From the NCBI RefSeq assembly GCF_047511655.1, contig NC_133386.1, positions 130,389,866-130,453,865 on the forward strand: a stretch of 64,000 nucleotides of DNA, written 5' to 3'. This DNA is from Castor canadensis. Its lineage: Eukaryota > Chordata > Mammalia > Rodentia > Castoridae. Position numbers and translations under genes: made by a program. Within the stretch, counting starts at the first letter, position 1. The number at the start of each line of letters is the position of its first letter. A model generated the notes under the pieces. The model made no database searches, was not told the origin of the DNA, and saw only the letters and a list, made by a program, of their open reading frames with translations. Of the stretch, positions 39,143 through 48,542 are shown piece after piece.

Positions 39143-39329
39143 TGCTATTATCTTGTATAATATAATCAGGGAAGTGACATGTCACTTTTGCCACATTCTA
39201 TATGTTAGAAGGAAGTCACATGTTCCATTCATACTGAAGAGGACCAGGGTTACACTGGGCATGAGTACTAGGAAGCAGAGATCATCAAACCATTTTAGGG
39301 TTTGTCTTTTATAGTATTCATGGTATAAT

Positions 39330-39700
39330 AAACTATAATTTATTAAGATTAATGGACATTTAAGTTATTTCCATTTTTTCCAGAATGAATAATGATAGAA
39401 TAAGTGTCAATAAATGCCAGTATTTCACTCTGTATTACAAGGAATGTACTGCAGGATCAAATTTCTAAACGTAGACTTGATGTGCAGTTGTAGTTTTGAT
39501 AATGTTCCCTGATAGGTCATAGACATTGCAGGAGGCTGTGTTCCAGTGTATGAGATGCCTGTTTCCCACACATTCACCATCTTACTGTGTCACCAGTCTT
39601 TTAGATCTTTGCCAAGAACATCTCAGATTGATTTTCATCTACATTTGTCTTCCAAGAGGGGTTAGAATTTTTTCATGTGTTTAAAGCCATGTGTATGTCC
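39330..39700 (-). repeat. Old L1 relic, antisense
   Basis: ATGGACATTTAAGTTATTTC, GAGATGCCTGTTTCCCACAC and CTTTTAGATCTTTGCCAAGA follow old antisense L1M 3' text. Confidence 0.55.
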
Positions 39701-39756
39701 TCTTCTGAAACCTTGTTTATGTTATACTCTTCTTTTCCATTTGTTTTATTGGTTGA

Positions 39757-39938
39757 TTGATTTTTACAGTACTGGGTTTGAACTCAAAGCCTATATCTTC
39801 AGCCCTTTTTTTTGTGATGGGTTTTTTTCAAGATAGGGTCTTGTGAACTGTTTGCCTGGGGTGGCTTCGAACCATGATCTTCCTGATCTCTGCCTCCTGA
39901 GTAGCTAAGATTACAGGCATTTGTCACTGGTGCCTGGC
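39757..39938 (-). repeat. B1-ID dimer SINE (short-arm), antisense
   Basis: GGGTTTGAACTCAAAGCCTA ... TCACTGGTGCCTGGC. Confidence 0.8.
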
Positions 39939-39949
39939 AAATGGGAGGG

Positions 39950-40098
39950 TTTTTTTTGGGGGGGGGTGGGGATTATTTGTTTTATTTTTTGATCCAGGGT
40001 CTTACTGGGTAGTCCAGGTTGCCCTGGAACTCTCAATCCTCCTACCTCAGCCACCAGAGTGCTGGGATTACAGGTGTATGTGCTACCATTCCTGGCTC
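39950..40098 (-). repeat. B1-like SINE, antisense
   Basis: GGGTAGTCCAGGTTGCCCTG ... GAGTGCTGGGATTACAGGTG. Confidence 0.8.
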
Positions 40099-40109
40099 TA
40101 TTACATTTT

Positions 40110-40388
40110 TTTAATCATATTACAGCATTATTCACAATAGCCAAGAAGTGGAAGCAACTCAAATGACTGCAGACAAATGAATGGATAAGGAAAATGTGTT
40201 TTATACTTACAATGGAATATTACTCAGCCTGAAGAAGGAAAGAAATTCTGTCACAAGCTATGACCTGAATGAATTCTGAAGAAATACTAAGTGAAATAAG
40301 CCAGTTGCGAGGACAAGTACTACATGACTCCACTTGTACAAAATAATCTAAAGTAGTCAAAATCATAGAAACAGAATCACAGAAGCAG
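40110..40388 (+). mobile_element. L1 3' relic
   Basis: GCATTATTCACAATAGCCAA and ATGGAATATTACTCAGCCTG are the conserved ORF2 end of L1. Confidence 0.75.
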
Positions 40389-40397
40389 AAAGGTTGG

Positions 40398-40713
40398 GCT
40401 CTGCTTGGTGGCTCCAGCCTGTAATCCTAGTTACTCAGGAGATAGAGATCAGGAGAATCAAAGTTCAAAGCCAGCCTGGACAAAAAGTCTCAAGACCCTA
40501 TATCAACCAATGCCTAGGCATGGTAATACCCACACATCATCCCAAGCTATACAGGGACGCAAATTGGAGGATCATTGTCCTGTCAGGCCTGCATAAACTA
40601 AGACTCTATTTCAAAAATAACCAATGTAAAGTCTGGGAGCATAGCTCAAGTGGTATAGTGCCTGCCTAGCAGGAGTGAGGCCTTGAGTTCAACTCCTAAC
40701 CAAAAAAAAGTAC
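40398..40713 (+). repeat. B1-B1-ID trimer SINE, copy 3, complete
   Basis: First B1 arm (GGTGGCTCCAGCCTGTAATC), linker ATCAACCAAT, second arm (GGCATGGTAATACCCACACA), ID arm (GTGCCTGCCTAGCAGGAGTG) and A-rich tail. Exact target repeats AAAGGTTGG at 40389-40397 and 40714-40722. Confidence 0.9.
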
Positions 40714-40810
40714 AAAGGTTGGATATGAAAGTCTAGGGATAAAGGAAAGGAAAATTAGTGCATAGAATTGTAGTTTTTCAAAATAAAAAGCTTTAGAAAT
40801 ACATTGTACA

Positions 40811-40902
40811 GGGCTGGAGGTGTGGCTGAAGTGATAGAGTGCCCACTTAGTAAGCATGAAGCCCTGAGTTCAAACCCCAGTGCCATCAACACAAAAAAAT
40901 AA
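40811..40902 (+). repeat. ID-like SINE monomer
   Basis: GGGCTGGAGGTGTGGCTGAA ... GAGTTCAAACCCCAGTGCCA. Confidence 0.85.
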
Positions 40903-40956
40903 GAGATGGTGTACAACAATGTGAATATATTTAACACTACTGAACTACATAAAATG

Positions 40957-41043
40957 GGCCTGAGAATAACAGAGTGGCAGAGTGTTTGCTCAGCATGTGC
41001 AAGGCCCTGGATTTGATGTATAACACCACTCACACAAAAAAAA
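40957..41043 (+). repeat. ID-like SINE monomer, diverged
   Basis: AGAGTGGCAGAGTGTTTGCT and CATGTGCAAGGCCCTGGATT. Confidence 0.7.
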
Positions 41044-41053
41044 ATTAAGGTGG

Positions 41054-41260
41054 AGCTGGGCATGGGTGGCTTGTGCCTGTAATCCTAGCTACTCCAGAGG
41101 CAGAGATCAGAAGAATCACAATTTAAGGCCAGCCCAGGCAACACAGTGAGACCCTATCTCAAAAATACCCAACACAAAAAGGGGCTGGTAAAGTGGCTCA
41201 AGTGGCATGCCTAGCAAATGTGAGGTCCTGAGTTCAAACCCCAGTTCCACACACACAAAA
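41054..41260 (+). repeat. B1-ID dimer SINE with 13-bp target duplication
   Basis: AGCTGGGCATGGGTGGCTTG ...; AAAATTAAGGTGG (41041-41053) and AAAGTTAAGGTGG (41261-41273). Confidence 0.9.
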
Positions 41261-41394
41261 AAAGTTAAGGTGGTAAATTTAATGTTATGTATTTTTACCA
41301 CAATAAATGGTAATACTTTGGCAAAAAATTATTGCATAAAACATACCATAGATCTAAAAGTATATGAAGGGCATATATACAATTAAGAGAAATA

Positions 41395-41740
41395 AAATAT
41401 ACATCACGTACCCACCATACAGCTTCAAAATTGAATATTGTTAATACCTTAGAGGACTTTATTCTTCTGTTGCTTTTCCTCATAGTTTTATAAGTGGAAC
41501 CATATGTTCCCCTGTAACTTACCTCTTTTTCTCAAGTGATGTTTTGAGATTCTTCCATACTGATGCATAGGTAGTCCTTGTGTGAAAACCACAATTTATC
41601 TCCATTCTCTTATTGCACATTTAAGGTGTTTCCACTTAGGGGGTAGTAGAAATGGTTATTACTCCTGTGAATATTGTTTTATGGTTTTCCTAATATGTAA
41701 ATTTTCTCTGAGCCCAAGAATCTAGGATATATACTTAGGT
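41395..41740 (-). repeat. Old L1 relic, antisense
   Basis: GAGATTCTTCCATACTGATG, TTAAGGTGTTTCCACTTAGG and GTTATTACTCCTGTGAATAT. Confidence 0.55.
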
Positions 41741-41744
41741 AAGT

Positions 41745-42050
41745 GTAAAAGAAATGGAAAAATAACCAAAATATCAACAGACTAATAAAATGTTATATAT
41801 TTATATAATGGAGGGGTTGTTGAGTGCCTCAAGTGGTAGAGCACCTGCCTAGTAAACATGAGGCCCTGAGTTCAAACCACAGTACTGCAAAAAAAAGAAA
41901 GAAATTTCTTCATATAATGGAATATATATGTGGTGGAATATTATATAGTGGAAAAGAACTGCACCTGATCTTTCTATATTATCCTGGGTAGCTCTCAAAA
42001 GCTTTAAGTGGAATGAAAAACAGATACAATCATCTCATTTAAGTTTTAAA
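41745..42050 (+). repeat. Old L1 relic split by a SINE
   Basis: ATAATGGAATATATATGTGG and ATTATATAGTGGAAAAGAAC around an ID-like SINE (41808-41900); ATATAATGG is repeated at its ends. Confidence 0.5.
41808..41900 (+). repeat. ID-like SINE monomer
   Basis: GTGCCTCAAGTGGTAGAGCA ... GAGTTCAAACCACAGTACTG. Confidence 0.85.
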
Positions 42051-42087
42051 AAGCACACATAGTGCAATAACAAAAGTAAAATTATTT

Positions 42088-42345
42088 TTTTACTTTTTCA
42101 GTGCTGGGGATCAAACCCAGGGCTTCACGCACAAAATTATTATTTTTGTGTGGGACTGGGCTTTTGAACTCAGGGTTTTGCATTTACCAAGCAGGCTCCT
42201 AGCATTTAAGCCAAACTCCAGTCCATTTTACTCTGGTTGTTTTGGAGATGGGGCCTTGTGAACTGTTTGTCCAGGCTGGCCTCAAGCCACCATCCTCCTG
42301 ATCTCAGCCTCTCAAGTAGCTAGGATTATAGGTTTGAGCCTATAT
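42088..42345 (-). repeat. ID-like fragment and B1-ID dimer SINE, antisense
   Basis: A 40-bp ID piece (GCTGGGGATCAAACCCAGGG) is followed by a full antisense dimer from about 42140. Confidence 0.8.
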
Positions 42346-42665
42346 GTGGATTGTAAACACATAATAGGCTACTATGACAGTGGTGGTATTACCAAAACAG
42401 GTCTGTTTTGCCTGGTATGCAGTACACCAATCACTGAAACCAGTTTTGCAAAGGAGAGATTATTCTCAAGGCAGGGAAACCTGAGTCTCAACCTAAGTCT
42501 CAAATCTGCCTCCCTAAAGGTAGGAGTTGGGGATATTTGAGGGACAAAGAAGCAGAGTATTCTGCAGCATGGGAACAGGTGACTGGCAATGAAGTAATCA
42601 GTGGTCTGTGCATACAGAATCAAGTTTCATACTTCTTCATGGGATGTGTTTAGAAAATAGCATCC
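42346..42665. other. Unassigned intergenic stretch, possibly old repeat
   Basis: Non-SINE DNA with phrases such as AATCACTGAAACCAGTTTTG. It looks like an old interspersed repeat, but I cannot name the family. Confidence 0.3.
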
Positions 42666-42679
42666 ACATAAGTGTTCAA

Positions 42680-42925
42680 CTTTTTTTTCTTTTCTTTTTT
42701 CTTTTTGGCAGTAGTGGGGTTTGAACTCAGGGCCTCACGCTTGCTAGGCAGGTGCTCCACCTACCCCTTGAGCCACTTCACCAGCCCTTTGTGTGTGTGG
42801 GGGGAGGGGTTCAATATAGGGTCTCAGGAACTATTTTCCCTGGCTGTCTTCCAACTGCAATCCTCCTGATCTCTGCCTGGAATAGCTAGGATTACAGGCA
42901 TAAGCCAGTGACACCCAGCTAGCCT
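42680..42925 (-). repeat. B1-ID dimer SINE, antisense
   Basis: TTTGAACTCAGGGCCTCACG ... GCATAAGCCAGTGACACCCA, with a small duplication in the ID arm. Confidence 0.85.
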
Positions 42926-43036
42926 TCTTATGTTTAAAATTTATTTTACAAATAATTTTTATTTTACAAATTTCTACCAAATATTGCCAGTGATACTACT
43001 CTGGAGAACACCGATAGATTATTATATAACAGTATT

Positions 43037-43129
43037 ATCCTTTTTTTTTTTTCCAGTACTGGGGTTTGAACTCAGGCTCTTGCACTTGCTAGGCAGGAGC
43101 TCTACCACTTGAGCCACACACCTAGCCCT
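43037..43129 (-). repeat. ID-like SINE, antisense, with target duplication
   Basis: GGGGTTTGAACTCAGGCTCT ...; exact repeats TAACAGTATT at 43027-43036 and 43130-43139. Confidence 0.9.
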
Positions 43130-43629
43130 TAACAGTATTGTCTTATGTGCAGATGCAAGAAGAAGAAAAAAGTGAAGAAGGGAAGGAATGTGGAGGCCGC
43201 ACGTAACTCACACTTACTGTGTAAGACTTGGCAAACATACAGACTTGTCAGCAATGTCTGTTTTTTCTGTCACTGTCCAGCTGCATGCCCTAGGACAGGA
43301 CTAATATTTTTTTACTTCTTCATTACCTGTCACCTGACTGCTCTACCTCATAGAACCAATTAGCTGCAATGCAAAAGGACCTTGAAAATTACCATAAACT
43401 CATCATTTTGAACTGTTACTGAAAAGTGACCTAGTGATTACTGATGTTTTTATTTTTAGACTGATACTTTTCATATTTCATTAAAAGTAAACAGAACTCT
43501 TTTAAAAGGAACTGTTAGGCATAATCTTACTGACAATCTCTTATGATTCTAAAGCCGGTATCATGACTCTTAGGAACAGGGTATAACATCAAGAGATCTA
43601 ATAGTAACAAGTTTTAATTAATGGCAAAT

Positions 43630-43852
43630 ACATGGGTGCTGGTTGCTCACGCCTATCATCCTAGCTACTTAGGAGGCAGAGACCAGGAGGGTGGTAGTTC
43701 AAAGCCAGCATGGGCAAATAGTTTGTGAGACCTTATCTTGAAAAAAACCTAATGCAAAAAACAGGGCTGGAGGAGTGATTCAATTGGTAGAGTGCCTGTC
43801 TAGCAAGCATAAGGCCCTGAGTTCAAACCCCATGTACCAAAAAAAAAAAAAA
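43630..43852 (+). repeat. B1-ID dimer SINE
   Basis: GGGTGCTGGTTGCTCACGCC ... GTAGAGTGCCTGTCTAGCAA, full ID arm. Confidence 0.85.
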
Positions 43853-44074
43853 GTGGTAACTGTGATGACTTGAGAACCAACTTTCACCTAAATAAAACTT
43901 ATCTGTGTATAAAAATCAAAAGATAATTGCTAAGAATAAAATTTCCCATGAATTCCTAAAAATTAAAATTCTGAAATTTTGTTTCTGAAAAATTGCTTCT
44001 TCAGCAAAACATTTATGACAGACTACTTACCCCAAATATATGGCACCACCAGATGCTTAGGTCCTTCAGCCAAA

Positions 44075-44277
44075 TTTTTTTTGTTGTTGGTACTGGGGTT
44101 TCAACTCAGGACCTACACCTTGAGCTGCTCCACCAGCACCTCCTCCACTTTTTTTTGATGGGTTTTTTGAGATTAGGTCTTGAGAACTATTTGCCCAAGC
44201 TGGCTTCAAACCGAGATCCTCCTGATCTCTGCCTCCTGAGTAGCTAGGATTACAGGCGTGAGCCACTGGCACCTGGC
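44075..44277 (-). repeat. B1-ID dimer SINE (short-arm), antisense
   Basis: CAACTCAGGACCTACACCTT ... GAGCCACTGGCACCTGG; CAGCCAAA repeats at 44067 and 44278. Confidence 0.9.
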
Positions 44278-44674
44278 CAGCCAAAACTTTTAGTCTCATT
44301 GCTTTTTCATTGCAACACGACTATCTCTATGGGCCTCAAAGTTTTGAAGGACAACATAGACAATATTTGTAATGATAAAAAAAGGGAAGATTGTGCCATG
44401 CAGACTAGAACCACATAATCATTACTAGCTGGCAAACTGATCTCTAATTATTTATAGGGTCTATCTAACGTGATTACTGAAAGTTCTTTGGAGCCTTGTA
44501 GGACAAGGAAAATAGTCTGCAAATGTATGTTGTTAACTTATCAAGTTTGGGCTATTAATATAGTCTCTCTGTTATTGTTCCTATGCCAATTCCTTAGAAA
44601 TTTGTTACTCTAAGCTTTGATGGAACAGTTTGATTAGCTGTATGCAAAGAGTATTATGCTGTAAAACATCCTTA

Positions 44675-44887
44675 GGCTGGGCACCAGGGGCTCATACCTT
44701 TCATCCTAGCTATTGAGGAGGCTGAGATCCAGAGGATCTTGGATCAAGACCAGATCAGGCAAATAGTTCCATCTCCAAAATAACCAGAGCAAAATGGACT
44801 GAAGGTGTGGCTCAAGCAGTAGAGTGCCTGCTTTGCAAGTACAAAACCCTGAGTTCAAACCCCAGTCCCACAAAAAGAAAAAAAAAG
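44675..44887 (+). repeat. B1-ID dimer SINE with target duplication
   Basis: GGCTGGGCACCAGGGGCTCA ...; exact repeats AACATCCTTA at 44665-44674 and 44888-44897. Confidence 0.9.
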
Positions 44888-44997
44888 AACATCCTTAATT
44901 TATCAAAGTGAACATATAAATATTACAAATGATGAAAATATAGTTTGTGAGAGCTGCCAACTATTTGAGTACCAGTTAGAAAGTGTCCTCATCTGCC

Positions 44998-45308
44998 AGG
45001 CACCAGTGACTCATACCTGTCATCCTAGCTACTTGGGAGACTGTGATTGAGAAGATCATAGTTCCAGGCCAGTCTGGGCAAAAAGTTCTGGAGACTCCAT
45101 CTCAAACAATAACTGGGGTGGTGAGTGCCTGTTATCCCAGCTACAGTGGGAAGTATAAAATAGAAGGATCTCAGCACAGGCCAATCTGGGCATAAAGTGA
45201 AACTCTATCTGTATGATTGCAGGCAGGGCTCAAGTGGTAGAGCGCCTGCCTAGCAAGTGCAAAGCCCTGAGTTCAAACCCCAGTCCCACAAAAAGAAAAA
45301 AAAAATCT
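44998..45308 (+). repeat. B1-B1-ID trimer SINE, copy 4, complete
   Basis: First B1 arm (GGCACCAGTGACTCATACCT), linker CTCAAACAAT, second arm (GGTGGTGAGTGCCTGTTATC), ID arm (GAGCGCCTGCCTAGCAAGTG). Exact target repeats TCATCTGCC at 44989-44997 and 45309-45317. Confidence 0.9.
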
Positions 45309-45965
45309 TCATCTGCCTAATCACTCCTGGGCTTGGTAAGTCTTTGCACGTCCTCCCTGGGGCTCCCAAAAAATGCCACTTAAGTCTTGGGTCCTTTCTT
45401 GCCTAGGTAGATATTCCAGACTTTGAGGCTTGCTGGCATTATAAAAAATATGGAGAGAAGGACTGATGAGGCTGCCAAGAAAAACTCCAGGGAGGGTCTG
45501 AAGTCAAAAACCAGAACAGACACTGGAGTGAGGAAAACAGTGGTGATGTTGGTGCTATCCTGAATAGAATATCATAACAAATGATGCTAAAATTTGAGAA
45601 GATAATGGCATGACCTTTCTTTATAACACAGAATAAAGCACACAAACAAAACTAGCTTTACCAGTTCTAAGCACACACTCACAGTATCTGGAAGATAGCC
45701 ATGCTTGTTCTCTTCTGTGAGGCCAGGTTTCTCTCCACAGTCCAGCAGTTTGCCTCCTAACATCAAATTTCATCCATCAGACACCTGTGCAGTTCCAAGT
45801 GAAGATTGGGTGGCTTCCACAAAGAGGTCTAATCCCTGAAAAGCAAGCAGGGCAACTCTTACCATTATAACCCATTTGTCAGAGATGTTATCTATAATAA
45901 AACTAAGTGGGAGACTGATAATATATTGCTCAGCTATGTGACCTTCAGAATTTTTTGTTAGGTTT

Positions 45966-46045
45966 TTTGGTGGTATTGGGGTTTGAACTCAGGGCCTTGC
46001 ACTTGCTAGGCAGGCACTCTACCACTTGAGCCACACACAAGTCCA
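45966..46045 (-). repeat. ID-like SINE, antisense
   Basis: GGGGTTTGAACTCAGGGCCT ... CTACCACTTGAGCCACACAC. Confidence 0.9.
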
Positions 46046-46086
46046 AGATTAGTTATTTTTTAAGTAAACTAAAAGCAAGTAACTAG

Positions 46087-46314
46087 GGTAGGTTTGGTGG
46101 TACATTTCTATAATCCTAGTTATTGGAGGCTATAGATTGGAGGATTGTGGTGGGAGGCCTAGACCCTGACCAGCCAAAGAAGCTTAAGATCCTGTCTAAA
46201 AAATAACTAAAGCAAAAGGGGGAATAAAAAATCTGCGGGTGTGGCTGAATTGATAGGGTAAGCAAGTACAATGCCCCGAGTTCAAATCCCCGTACTGCCC
46301 AAAAAAAAAAAAAA
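46087..46314 (+). repeat. B1-ID dimer SINE, diverged
   Basis: GGTAGGTTTGGTGGTACATT ... CCCCGAGTTCAAATCCCCGT. Confidence 0.75.
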
Positions 46315-46559
46315 GTGATGCTAGAGGGTTTGTTCAGGTTTTCCCTCATTTCCACTGTCTCCAGGGAAGAAAGGAAAGGGAACTTTCATTTTATCTGGAG
46401 AGTTTCAGTTCCTTAAAAATAAAAAAGGTGGAGGGCGGCTAAAAATATGACAAAATGTTAACAGTTACTAATTCTGTGTAGTAGGATATGCATATTTGTT
46501 ATATTGGTCTTTGTAACTTTATTTTTTATATCTTAAACTTCCTTTTTAAAAGATACCAA

Positions 46560-46604
46560 GTGAGGCCAGCCTGAGCTACTTACCCTGTCTTCAAAAAAAA
46601 GTCC
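46560..46604 (+). repeat. B1-like SINE fragment
   Basis: TGAGGCCAGCCTGAGCTACT and an A tail. Confidence 0.6.
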
Positions 46605-46884
46605 CAGCATGTGCAGTGCTGAGGATGGGTGGACTGGGCTGCTGTGTGGAGCCTCTTACACAAGGATTTATGTAGAAGCTGAGCTTTAATTGGTTCATTC
46701 AATACATAAGCATTTCATAGCCTTTAGCACCATCATTTTAAACATCACTTAAATATGCATTTGCCTGATCATTTACTTGGTACTCAAAATGTACATAATC
46801 CTTCTAGAGATCATTTCTGGTGTTTTTCACATAATTTAAAAAGGAACACTGTAGGTTAAAAAAAAAAACTTTGTACCGTAATTT

Positions 46885-46970
46885 TATTTGTTTTGCTGTA
46901 CTGGGGCTTGAATCCATGCCCTTGTGCTTGCTAGGCAGGTGGCTCTACCACTTGAGCCACTCTCCCAACC
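46885..46970 (-). repeat. ID-like SINE, antisense
   Basis: CTGGGGCTTGAATCCATGCC ... CTACCACTTGAGCCACTCTC. Confidence 0.85.
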
Positions 46971-47140
46971 AAAAAAGTTATTTTCATACCATACTATTTC
47001 TGCAGGACAGATTCCCAGACTGTAATTATTGAGCCAAAGGGTATGAATTTTTGAAACATTGCTTGTACTGTATAGCCCCTTGGAACACCTTAACTTGAAA
47101 CATTACAGATCAGGGATGTTTTTGTTTGGTTGGTTGGGTT

Positions 47141-47320
47141 TTTTGTTTTCGTGGCACTGGGGCTTGAACTCAGGGCCTCGCGGGCTCTACCTCTTGAGCC
47201 ACTACACCAGACTGTTTTTGACACAGGATTTCACTTTGTAAAATCCTCGAACCCTCCATCCTCCTGCCTCCACCTCCCTAGTGCTGTAATTACTGACATG
47301 TACCACTACCCCTGGCTGGG
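47141..47320 (-). repeat. B1-ID dimer SINE, antisense
   Basis: GGGGCTTGAACTCAGGGCCT, shortened ID arm, then B1 arm CATCCTCCTGCCTCCACCTC. Confidence 0.75.
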
Positions 47321-47363
47321 AGGTGCTTCTGCATAGGCATAAAAAAGTCCATTCTTGCTCCGG

Positions 47364-47470
47364 GGGAGAGATGGAAGGGGCTCACGTGGTAGAGCTCCTG
47401 CCTGGCAAGTGCAAGGCTCTGAGTTCAAACCCCAGTTAACTCCTTCCCCAACCCCCCCCCCAAAAAAAAA
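47364..47470 (+). repeat. ID-like SINE monomer
   Basis: GGCTCACGTGGTAGAGCTCC ... GAGTTCAAACCCCAGTTAAC. Confidence 0.8.
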
Positions 47471-47484
47471 GTTCATCCCTCTTT

Positions 47485-47567
47485 TTCAGTGCTGGAGTGG
47501 AAGGAACTCAGGGCCTCATGCTTGACAGGTAAGCACACTTCCACTGAGAGACATCCCTAGCCCTCGT
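47485..47567 (-). repeat. ID-like SINE, antisense, diverged
   Basis: GGAACTCAGGGCCTCATGCT ... CACTGAGAGACATCCCTAGC. Confidence 0.75.
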
Positions 47568-48029
47568 TCTTTAATTACTCTTAGCTGATATTTAGCTTTT
47601 TCATCCAGAAAATCAGTATCTTTGATGCATATACCTTTGCAATGATTCAGTCAGCATTCTCCTGGATAAAATGTCGGTTGTCACTAATGAATGCGCATTT
47701 TAGCTCAGTATTAACAAGGACTTTCTAAAAAGATGAAAGCGCTCCCTTATTTGAGGTAGGTGAGCAGACTGGGCAATTACTTGGCAGAAAGTTTTAGATT
47801 CCTTCTCGCACACCACCTTCAGGTGCGCAGGGACCTGATGACCCAGAGTGAAACACTTTAGGGTGCTGCCTCCAAAGCTGAATTTCAAGTTCAAGCTAAT
47901 TGATACAATCCTGTGGTTCTCTGAATCCTTTGTTGCTGGCTGGATTTTAATTTTAGACTTTGGACGGTGCATCTGTGCCGAATGAGCAGCCGGAAACCCA
48001 GAAAACTAGCTTTTATGGAATTTCAATTA

Positions 48030-48373
48030 ATGCCGTTTGTGAAGGGAGGTTCAGGGGCCGGAGGGAGAGCAATTCTGGGTGTGTCTCCTAGTCCTTGGCC
48101 AGTTTGTCCCGGTTGGCGTATTCCTCCACGCGGTGGTGCCAGGCGACCAAACCCTCACTTATAACCTCGGCCCCAGGCCATTTAGTAGCCCGGAACTTCG
48201 TGTGCGGGGTTCTTGCGGTCGCACGCACCGGAAGCGTTTGGGCGCTGCACGGGCATGCGCTCTGTCCTTCAGCCCCGGGCTTGGACAAGGACGCTAGCTC
48301 TTTAGTCCAGGTCGTGGTGGTTCTCCTTGAAGTTGGAGGTCTGAGGCCAGGCCTCAAGTGGAACGGCATCACC
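48030..48373 (+). promoter_or_regulatory. NDUFC2: NDUFC2 CpG promoter with ETS and NRF1-like motifs
   Basis: CpG-rich, TATA-less DNA runs from about 48030 through exon 1 to about 48720. ACCGGAAGCG at 48227-48236 is a strong ETS/GABPA motif and GGGCATGCGC at 48251-48260 is an NRF1-like half site. Both factors are well known regulators of nuclear genes for respiratory chain subunits. The transcription start probably lies between these sites and the ATG. Confidence 0.65.
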
Positions 48374-48542
48374 ATGATGGACGGACGGCCGGGCCGAGTG
48401 CCCTTAAAGCTCCTGCCAGACGAGGCCCGGAACCTACCCCCGCCCAAGCTGAACGACCCGCGGCTCCTCTATATGGGCTTCTTGGGCTACTGCTCAGGCC
48501 TGGTGGATAACGCGTTCCGGCAGAGGCCGGTCGTGATAGCCG
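48374..48542 (+). CDS. NDUFC2: NDUFC2 coding exon 1
   Basis: Encodes residues 1-56 plus one base of a Gly codon; donor gtgagg. Lies inside the CpG island. Contains the LPDEAR and PPPKL signatures of the family. Confidence 0.95.

Larger units (their letters stand above)
34741..48029. other. Intergenic DNA between ALG8 and NDUFC2
   Basis: No gene recognised. Dense SINEs from 36.6 kb on, with L1 3' ends and a few MIR or L2 pieces listed separately. About 34750-35460, 35640-36600, 36900-37570, 44300-44660, 45310-45950, 46610-46870 and 47570-48030 show no assigned element. Confidence 0.7.

Noticed and set aside
42346-42665. Possible ERVL-type LTR
   Set aside because: Looks like an old repeat, but I could not match ends or a family with enough confidence to name it.
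40398-45308. Regularly repeated units as a CRISPR-like array
   Set aside because: Repeats are dispersed SINEs of both orientations with target duplications in mammalian DNA, not a spaced array.
48095-48373. Upstream in-frame extension of NDUFC2
   Set aside because: The frame is open to an ATG at 48095, but known NDUFC2 proteins begin at the MM(N/D)GRPG-type start or equivalent.
48088-48447. 119-codon minus-strand frame over the NDUFC2 promoter
   Set aside because: Open by GC-rich composition in a CpG island; no family similarity.
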